A DNA stretch of 19,531 bases from Clostridium sp. UBA4108. GTDB lineage: Bacteria > Bacillota > Clostridia > Clostridiales > Clostridiaceae. Made by a program: the position numbers and the translations under genes. The stretch covers positions 12,810 through 32,340 of the forward strand of contig DFXM01000034.1 of the NCBI GenBank assembly GCA_002381695.1. The letters are read 5' to 3'. Under the pieces are notes generated by a model that was not told where the DNA came from, did not search any database, and worked only from the letters and a program-made list of their open reading frames with translations. The first letter of the stretch is position 1. Every line of letters begins with the position of its first letter. Below, one piece after another: positions 14,135-19,531 of this stretch.

Positions 14135-16034
14135 AATATACCATATTCACGTAATTATTGCTGATGAAAATATAGAATAAAGTCATTATTATTGAGTATA
14201 AACCTATAGAGATTATAAACTGTAGGTTAAAAGAAAAATTCATCACTTGTTCTAGCATCTTCATTGCAATAATACTGTGTAATATTGCAGTACTGCCTGG
14301 TAAAATAAATGAGATTGCAACTTGAACATACACAGATTTCTTAATTTCCTTCCTGCTCATGCCTACTTTCTTCAAGGTAATGTACTGTTCTTTATCCATA
14401 AATGCATCCTTTAATATTTTGAAATATATTGTACTCAAGGTTGAAAGTATAAATATTATAGACATTACCATGCCTAGAAAATGAAATATTTCCAATGCAT
14501 AATAATCCCATGTATATTGATTAATATGTGGATATACCTTACCTAAAGGCATGGCTTTCCTTATAATTGATTCTAATTGCTTTGAGTCTGACTTCTTACT
14601 TATTTGAGCACAATTTAGAGTTCTCTCATTAAAGCCACCCTTTACTTTTTCATATTCACAATCCTCTAATACATATATATTTTTTATTCCTAAATTATCT
14701 ATAATTCCGGTAAAGGGTATTTCCTCCTGTGTTTTAATAACATACTCTCTATTATTTATTTCTATTTCTTTTTTCAGAACATTAAAGGTTGGTGCTAATG
14801 TAGCTGCGCTTGATACAAAAACAGCTTCTTTTCCCTTAGGCTCAATATTATCTGTTGTTTTATAATTTAAAAATTCTAAGTTCTTTTTTAATGTTGAATA
14901 GCTTATTATTATTGCTTCATTATTGTAATCTATTTTTCTGGAATAGTTTTTATACTTAACCTTTCCTAAGAAAAATTTATTCTCATTAATTTCAATGAGC
15001 TGATCATTGGATGCTTTTATTATCTCTACCCCTTTTTTCTTTGACTCTTCATCATTATATTCATAACTAAAGCTATATGGAGCTTCCTTAATAGCTTGCC
15101 TTTTTGCCACTTCATTAAAGGATAGGCTTGTGCCAAAAGCTGTAATGGCAGCTGCACATAATATTGCCGTCATAGCTAAATTACGATAATTTCCCTTTAA
15201 TCTAAAATATACATTAGATATACTTACTAACATAACATTTTTGTACACCAGCTTTTTATTTTTAATTATCTTATGAAAAACTATTGACATGAAGCTTCCA
15301 AAGAAAAAATAAGTTCCAATTGAAACACATAATACCGCTGCCATGGATGAAAGCAACAGGTCTAACTCCCACCTTCTTATCATCATTGCAGCTATATAGC
15401 CAGCCAAAATTAAAAATACACCTAAAATCCCCTTAAAATATCTTAGATTTGGGATATCATCCTTCTCCTTTGCAGCATTAATCATATCTATAAGTTTACT
15501 TTTCTTTACTATTCTATATTTCTTATAGCCTATTACTATGAAAATACAGGAGAAAACTAAGATCACTATAAATATAGACTGTAATGATATTTTGAAAGGT
15601 ATTTCTATATTTAAAAGAATTGATTTTGCTAAAAGCATAAAAAACAATTTAGATAAAATTATTCCAAATACTATACCACTAAATATGGATATAGTTCCAA
15701 GAAATAAGCTTTCTATTGCAAATACTTGACCAATCTTTGATTGAGTAACTCCCATTAACATATACAAAGCAATTTCTTTTTGCCTATTTAATAGAAAAAA
15801 TTTATCTGCATTAAATATAAAATATATTACTGTACATACTAAAATGAATCCACAGGAAAGACTTGCAACACTTGCTGCCTGAAACCTTTCGCTTATAGAA
15901 ATAAATGCTTCATTATGCTCTATTGCTAAAAAATTATAAAAAGCTGCAACAGATACAATGGTTATAAGCAAATAAAGTTTGTACACCTTTATATTATCCT
16001 TAAAAAGCTTAAATGATAGTTTAAAGGAGTTCAT
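14118..16034 (-). CDS. BceB-like FtsX-family ABC permease
   Basis: A 638-residue integral membrane protein with the layout of BceB-type permeases: about ten hydrophobic segments, with a large extracytoplasmic domain of roughly 200 residues (about 310-525) between helices 7 and 8. FtsX-type segments are at the N-terminal half and the C-terminal end (ALEIFHFLGMVMSIIFIL onward, with KKVGMSRKEIKKSV as a cytoplasmic coupling stretch). NRQKEIALYMLMGVTQSKIG is the equivalent coupling stretch in the first half. Family members, with their ATPase, free lipid II-cycle intermediates from peptide antibiotics such as bacitracin and also act as the sensor for the partner kinase. The start overlaps the ATPase gene by 14 bp; ATG at 16034 fits GGGAGGGG better than GTG at 16037. 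Confidence 0.92.
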   Translation of the reverse strand: MNSFKLSFKLFKDNIKVYKLYLLITIVSVAAFYNFLAIEHNEAFISISERFQAASVASLSCGFILVCTVIYFIFNADKFFLLNRQKEIALYMLMGVTQSKIGQVFAIESLFLGTISIFSGIVFGIILSKLFFMLLAKSILLNIEIPFKISLQSIFIVILVFSCIFIVIGYKKYRIVKKSKLIDMINAAKEKDDIPNLRYFKGILGVFLILAGYIAAMMIRRWELDLLLSSMAAVLCVSIGTYFFFGSFMSIVFHKIIKNKKLVYKNVMLVSISNVYFRLKGNYRNLAMTAILCAAAITAFGTSLSFNEVAKRQAIKEAPYSFSYEYNDEESKKKGVEIIKASNDQLIEINENKFFLGKVKYKNYSRKIDYNNEAIIISYSTLKKNLEFLNYKTTDNIEPKGKEAVFVSSAATLAPTFNVLKKEIEINNREYVIKTQEEIPFTGIIDNLGIKNIYVLEDCEYEKVKGGFNERTLNCAQISKKSDSKQLESIIRKAMPLGKVYPHINQYTWDYYALEIFHFLGMVMSIIFILSTLSTIYFKILKDAFMDKEQYITLKKVGMSRKEIKKSVYVQVAISFILPGSTAILHSIIAMKMLEQVMNFSFNLQFIISIGLYSIIMTLFYIFISNNYVNMVYFKGTC

Positions 16035-16785
16035 CACATTCCCCTCCCATCACTGCTATCATATTAAGAATCTTTTTAAATAACTCGCTCTTATTGCCAT
16101 TGCTGTCTAACTCACCACTTATGCTTCCATCCTTCAAAAACATTACCCTATCTGCATAGCTTGCAGCCCTGGCATCATGGGTTACCATAATAATTGTAGT
16201 ATTATAAGCTTTATTTATATTTGCAAAGCACTCCAGTACTTCTACAGATGCTTTAGAATCCAAAGCACCAGTTGGTTCATCTGCAAAAATCACCTTTGGA
16301 GATGTAATTAATGCTCTACAGATTGCTGTTCTTTGCCTTTGCCCCCCTGATAATTGAAAAGGATATTTATCCAGATGTTTTTCTATACCTAAAAGCTTTG
16401 TTAGCTTATCAATTCTTTCCAGTATTATTTCCACCTTTTCATCATTTAGTGTTAATGGTAATGCAATATTATCCCTTACTGTCATACTGTTAAGCAAATT
16501 AAAATCCTGAAAGACAAAACCTATTACCTCTCTCCTAACCTTTGCTAATTCTTCTTCTTTTAAATTACTTACATCTTTGCCATCAATTATAACCTTCCCA
16601 GAAGTTGCTTTATCTATTGTTGACATGATATTTAAAAAGGTAGTCTTTCCAGATCCAGAAGGCCCCATTATACTGATGAATTCTCCTTTATTAATATCCA
16701 TATCTATTTCCTTTAATACCTTATGTTTATTAGTTAACTTTCCATAATCCTTGATTAATTTTGATACCTCTACGATTTTTTTCAT
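16021..16785 (-). CDS. BceA-like ABC transporter ATP-binding protein
   Basis: A 254-residue ABC ATPase of the MacB/LolD/BceA group. Seen: Walker A GPSGSGKTT (41-49), Q-loop VFQDFNLL (Gln93), signature LSGGQRQR (145-152), Walker B VIFADEPTGALD (165-176) and switch His203 (MVTHD). It drives the adjacent permease. The C-terminus has a short tail after the core (FKKILNMIAVMGGECDELL) whose codons carry the permease ribosome binding site GGGAGGGG, so the permease is translationally coupled. Start ATG is preceded by GAGGTGAG. It lies 74 bp downstream of the kinase gene; that gap has an 8-bp inverted repeat, AATTTGTA/TACAAATT, that could be a regulator site, though this is weak. Confidence 0.95.
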   Translation of the reverse strand: MKKIVEVSKLIKDYGKLTNKHKVLKEIDMDINKGEFISIMGPSGSGKTTFLNIMSTIDKATSGKVIIDGKDVSNLKEEELAKVRREVIGFVFQDFNLLNSMTVRDNIALPLTLNDEKVEIILERIDKLTKLLGIEKHLDKYPFQLSGGQRQRTAICRALITSPKVIFADEPTGALDSKASVEVLECFANINKAYNTTIIMVTHDARAASYADRVMFLKDGSISGELDSNGNKSELFKKILNMIAVMGGECDELL

Positions 16786-16859
16786 AACTTCTCACCTCGT
16801 ATCTATAGTATAATTTGTACCAAAGCCTTCTTCCATCTATCCAAGTTACAAATTAAGTT

Positions 16860-17867
16860 CTAATATGACATGGGTGTAACATTGAAGTAATCTTCCAATT
16901 TATAAAAGCTTAAAATAAATTCAGTATACTCTCCTTCTCTACTTTCCACCTTCAAATCTATGCTTAAGTTATTACACATCTTCTTTGCATAATATAAGCC
17001 AATGCCAGTAGATTTTGTTCTTGTCCTTCCATTTTTGCCGGTGAATCCTTTATTAAATACTCTGTTTATATCTTCCTTTGGAATTCCAATTCCATTATCT
17101 TTAATATGAAGATAATAAGCCTTACTATCATTTTTGCTGTAGATATGCAGCTGTCCATTTTCATTAGTATACTTGCTGCTGTTATTAATAATTTGAGAAA
17201 GGATATAGTGAATCCATTTTCTATCACTTATTATATTAAATTCCTCAGCATCTACTATTATCTCAATGTTTTTATTTATGAAAAACTCTGCATTTTCTCT
17301 TATTGACTTTCTAATTTCATCTTTTAATGCTACTTTCTCACTTTTTATATCTAAACTATAATTGTTTGCTCTTGTAACATATAATACTTGATTTACACTA
17401 AACTCCATTTGTTTCATTTCGGAGATTATCTTTTGGGCTTTATCCTCTTCTAAGTTTTCTAGCAGTAAGTTAATAACAGCTATATTGATTTTAATATCAT
17501 GAACCCACTTTGTAATATACTCTTGAAAATCATTTATACTGTTTTTTAAACCTTCTTCACTTTTTAAATGCTCTAGATTTTGCTTATCTAGCATATTTGA
17601 AAATACATTTAAATGAAAGTCCTTTATCTTATCATCTAATTTTTCATTACCCTTAAAAATATTACTGTATTTATTCTTTTCTTTGATGAATCCATAGATA
17701 AAAGCTATAAACACTGTTAATAAAATGAGTATATCCATGTACATAATATCTTTGAAACTCTTATTTATAGTACTACTGCTATATAATATACAATTAATTA
17801 TTATAAAAATTATTCCGTTGCTCATCAACCATATTTTATTAATCTTAATATAATCAATTATCTTCAT
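16860..17867 (-). CDS. BceS-like intramembrane-sensing histidine kinase
   Basis: A 335-residue kinase with two N-terminal membrane helices (about 12-31 and 44-62) and almost no extracellular loop, as in BceS-type kinases that sense through their ABC permease. The dimerisation helix has KWVHDIKINIAV with phospho-accepting His123. The catalytic domain shows SQIINNSSKYT (N-box), IKDNGIGIP (256-263) and KSTGIGLYYAKKMC (285-298). Relatives have H-[ED]-IKTP; here T and P are replaced by Ile127 and Asn128. The polar residue at His+4 is normally needed for phosphatase activity, so this kinase may dephosphorylate its regulator poorly. The start is backed by AAGGAGAG. The gene lies 66 bp after the response regulator with a terminator-like hairpin between. 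Confidence 0.93.
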   Translation of the reverse strand: MKIIDYIKINKIWLMSNGIIFIIINCILYSSSTINKSFKDIMYMDILILLTVFIAFIYGFIKEKNKYSNIFKGNEKLDDKIKDFHLNVFSNMLDKQNLEHLKSEEGLKNSINDFQEYITKWVHDIKINIAVINLLLENLEEDKAQKIISEMKQMEFSVNQVLYVTRANNYSLDIKSEKVALKDEIRKSIRENAEFFINKNIEIIVDAEEFNIISDRKWIHYILSQIINNSSKYTNENGQLHIYSKNDSKAYYLHIKDNGIGIPKEDINRVFNKGFTGKNGRTRTKSTGIGLYYAKKMCNNLSIDLKVESREGEYTEFILSFYKLEDYFNVTPMSY

Positions 17868-17887
17868 TTTTACTTTTCTCTCCTTAA

Positions 17888-17928
17888 GAAAAAGCCAACT
17901 ATCTAGAATTTTATCTAAACAGTTGACT
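17888..17928 (-). terminator. Terminator/attenuator between response regulator and kinase
   Basis: In minus-strand RNA a 15-bp stem (17914-17928 with 17893-17907, three G-U pairs, 6-nt loop) is followed by five U residues. It starts 5 bp after the response-regulator stop codon. The wobble pairs are stable only in the minus-strand transcript, so the structure belongs to this operon and not to plus-strand RNA. Confidence 0.75.
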
Positions 17929-17933
17929 TAATA

Positions 17934-18617
17934 TCATAATATTATATATCCAATGCCTTTTTGGGTTACAATTAAATCTTTTATTCCCACTTGCTCTAAC
18001 CTATTTCTTAACCTATTAATATTAACAGTTAAAGTATTCTCATTTACATATATATCATCATTCCAAAGCTTTTTCATTAGCTTACTTCTAGAAATTCCTT
18101 TTCCCTTATTCTCCATAAGAATCTCTAAAAGCAGCAGTTCATTTTTGGTAAGCTCTAAGGATTTTTCATTATATAAAAGAGTTGCATTATCTAAATTTAA
18201 TAATAAATCATTACATTTTAATACTTTTGCTTCTTCATCTTTATACTCATATGTCCTTCTTATAATAGCCTGTAGTTTTGCAATTAACACCTCTGAGTGA
18301 AAGGGTTTTTGTATAAAATCATCTCCACCATTATTAATTGCCATTACTATCTCCATATTGCTATCTCTTGAAGATATAAATATGATCGGTGTTTTAGATA
18401 TTTGTCTTATTTTTTTGCACCAATAAAAGCCATCACAAACTGGAAGATTAATATCCATAAGAACAACATTAGGTTCACATTCTAAAAAGCACTCTATTAT
18501 TTTTTCAAAATCTTCACATACAGTTACTTCAAATTCCCATTTATTTAGAAGATTGCTTAACACTTCGCACATGTCTTTATCATCTTCAATTATTAATAAT
18601 TTATATGTATTATCCAT
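17934..18617 (-). CDS. OmpR/BceR-like response regulator
   Basis: A 227-residue two-domain regulator. The receiver (1-~118) has the acidic pair Asp12/Asp13 (IIEDD), the phospho-acceptor Asp55 (VVLMDINLP), a Ser in FISSRDS and a Lys in FIQKPF. The C-terminal winged helix (about 130-227) has LELTKNELLLLEILMEN and VNENTLTVNINRLRNRL, typical of OmpR/PhoB proteins; BceR is the closest functional type by context. It should be phosphorylated by the kinase just downstream and activate the ATPase/permease genes. A good promoter lies 62 bp upstream; the ribosome binding site (AGGAC) is weak. It is followed by a terminator-like hairpin. Confidence 0.95.
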   Translation of the reverse strand: MDNTYKLLIIEDDKDMCEVLSNLLNKWEFEVTVCEDFEKIIECFLECEPNVVLMDINLPVCDGFYWCKKIRQISKTPIIFISSRDSNMEIVMAINNGGDDFIQKPFHSEVLIAKLQAIIRRTYEYKDEEAKVLKCNDLLLNLDNATLLYNEKSLELTKNELLLLEILMENKGKGISRSKLMKKLWNDDIYVNENTLTVNINRLRNRLEQVGIKDLIVTQKGIGYIIL

Positions 18618-18678
18618 TTTAATGTCCTAACCTATATCAATTTATTACTTCTATATGCTCCGTTTTTAACACATTTTT

Positions 18679-18707
18679 ATTATATCATCCTTTACATATT
18701 GGGTAAA
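18679..18707 (-). promoter_or_regulatory. Sigma-A-type promoter of the two-component operon
   Basis: On the minus strand a consensus -10 TATAAT (18679-18684) lies 17 bp from a -35 TTTACC (18702-18707; four of six consensus bases). This gives a leader of about 55 nt before the response-regulator ATG at 18617. Confidence 0.65.
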
Positions 18708-18791
18708 CAAATTCTTCACTAGGATTATGTCCTGCCATCCTCTCCATATTATTAAGGCTTTTTTCACAGTAACCCTCCTCTCGTAAAGTAC

Positions 18792-19382
18792 TTATTTTTC
18801 AATATGGAATACATTATAAAAAGTAATTTCCTCTAACTTTTTCTTCTTTAATGGTTCCTTTTTATTAGTTGGGTACCCAAAAACAAGTATTTCGGAGGCA
18901 ATGCACCCTTTTGGTAAGTTTAATAGCATTGACATTTTATCAACGTCAAAATAAGATATCCAGGTTGATGCTATTCCATGTTCTAAGGCTGCAAGTACCA
19001 TATGTGTTCCAGGAATTTTTGTCTGATGCTCTTCCATATTTAAACATGAATAAACTTCATTATTCATACTTTCAATTATTTCTGAAATTTTTGGGAAACG
19101 TGCTTTTTGAATATCTCTTCCACCACTTTCCTTCTCTACTATACAGGTGCACAGAACTATTAAAAAGCTGGCTGATTCTATCCACCTTTGGTTATAGGCT
19201 ACTTCTGAAACTTTTTTTATCATGTCTTTATCAATAATTACACCAAATTTCCATGATTGTTCATTGCCACCTGAAGGAGATAATCTTCCTGCTTCAAGAA
19301 TATACTTAATTACCTCCATAGATATATCTTCACCTGTAAAGTTTCTAATACTTGTTCTATTTCTTAGTAAATCCAATAACAT
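18792..19382 (-). CDS. Nitroreductase-family FMN oxidoreductase
   Basis: A 196-residue nitroreductase-family protein, distinct from the Frm2-like one at 7591. Seen: LLRNRTSIRNFTGEDIS at the N-terminus (Arg residues that bind the FMN phosphate), AGRLSPSGGNEQSWKFGVI (FMN-binding Ser/Asn segment), MVLAALEHGIASTWISYFD in the second half, and LVFGYPTNKKEPLKKK near the end. It should be cytoplasmic and reduce quinones, nitro compounds or flavins with NAD(P)H; the substrate is unknown. The first in-frame ATG (19391) lies directly against AAAGG; the ATG at 19382 has AAAGGATG seven bases upstream, so I use it. Its stop is 175 bp upstream of the response-regulator start, with no clear terminator between, but that regulator has its own promoter. 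Confidence 0.88.
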   Translation of the reverse strand: MLLDLLRNRTSIRNFTGEDISMEVIKYILEAGRLSPSGGNEQSWKFGVIIDKDMIKKVSEVAYNQRWIESASFLIVLCTCIVEKESGGRDIQKARFPKISEIIESMNNEVYSCLNMEEHQTKIPGTHMVLAALEHGIASTWISYFDVDKMSMLLNLPKGCIASEILVFGYPTNKKEPLKKKKLEEITFYNVFHIEK

Positions 19383-19449
19383 ATTTAACATCCTTTCTTT
19401 TTTCTAGGCGTTGTTTTAAACGATTGCTGATTTTAGAACTATATATTAT

Positions 19450-19526
19450 TGCAAAGCGCACTCTGTGTAAGTTCAACTAAAGTTTGATGATAACATCAAA
19501 CTAAGCTTACACTTAAACCATTTGCA
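19450..19526. repeat. Three-tier nested inverted repeat at the right edge
   Basis: Outer TGCAAA (19450-19455) and TTTGCA (19521-19526), middle GTGTAAG (19465-19471) and CTTACAC (19506-19512), inner AGTTTGATG (19481-19489) and CATCAAACT (19494-19502) with a 4-nt loop. The three tiers are perfect and separated by internal loops of 8-9 nt and 3-9 nt. There is no T-tract on either side, so it does not look like an ordinary terminator. It may be the end of a mobile element or a structured RNA running out of the window. Confidence 0.6.
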
Positions 19527-19531
19527 GAAAG

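Overview
The window looks like chromosome from a low-GC Gram-positive anaerobe of the Clostridium type. The DNA is strongly AT-rich, nearly every start has a strong AGGAGG-like ribosome binding site (including TTG and GTG starts), and the RecA, UvrA and BceRS-BceAB-type proteins are of Firmicute type. This is inferred from composition and family recognition; no database search was run.

Layout. 1-1,480 is accessory: a structured repeat, a two-gene unit (two-helix membrane protein plus small XRE repressor), and a decayed ISL3-like transposase fragment. 1,486-7,113 is a minus-strand block read from right to left: a Cys-rich small protein, a Tudor-like/coiled-coil small protein, uvrA, recA and a lipoprotein. 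7,114-7,590 holds two minus-strand terminators and a candidate structured leader. 7,591-8,190 is a Frm2/CinD-like nitroreductase. 8,540-12,220 is a metabolic module: an ornithine-cyclodeaminase-family gene and a PhzF-family gene on minus, divergent from a MocR regulator on plus. 12,220-12,583 carries a second copy of the structured repeat. 12,584-13,915 is a berberine-bridge-type FAD oxidoreductase. 14,118-18,617 is a four-gene minus-strand cluster (response regulator, intramembrane-sensing kinase, ABC ATPase, FtsX-like permease) of the antimicrobial-peptide sensing and resistance type. 18,792-19,382 is a second nitroreductase, and the right edge carries a three-tier inverted repeat.

How the genes work together. 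UvrA (nucleotide-excision damage recognition) and RecA (recombination and SOS co-protease) sit next to each other, with no clear terminator between them and no recognisable LexA box. The MocR regulator probably controls the divergent OCD-like/PhzF-like pair through CAACCA repeats in the shared intergenic region. The two-component system probably controls the adjacent ABC transporter; a terminator-like hairpin directly after the response regulator could lower kinase expression relative to it.

Most of the window is ordinary. The parts worth a second look are mostly non-coding: the two-copy structured element with compensatory changes, the phased 18-bp repeat before uvrA, the putative structured leader near 7.2-7.4 kb, and the nested inverted repeat at the right end. 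Protein-level oddities are a kinase lacking the residue usually needed for phosphatase activity and a RecA with Val in the conserved DAEH motif. No tRNA, rRNA, CRISPR array, prophage or complete mobile element was seen.
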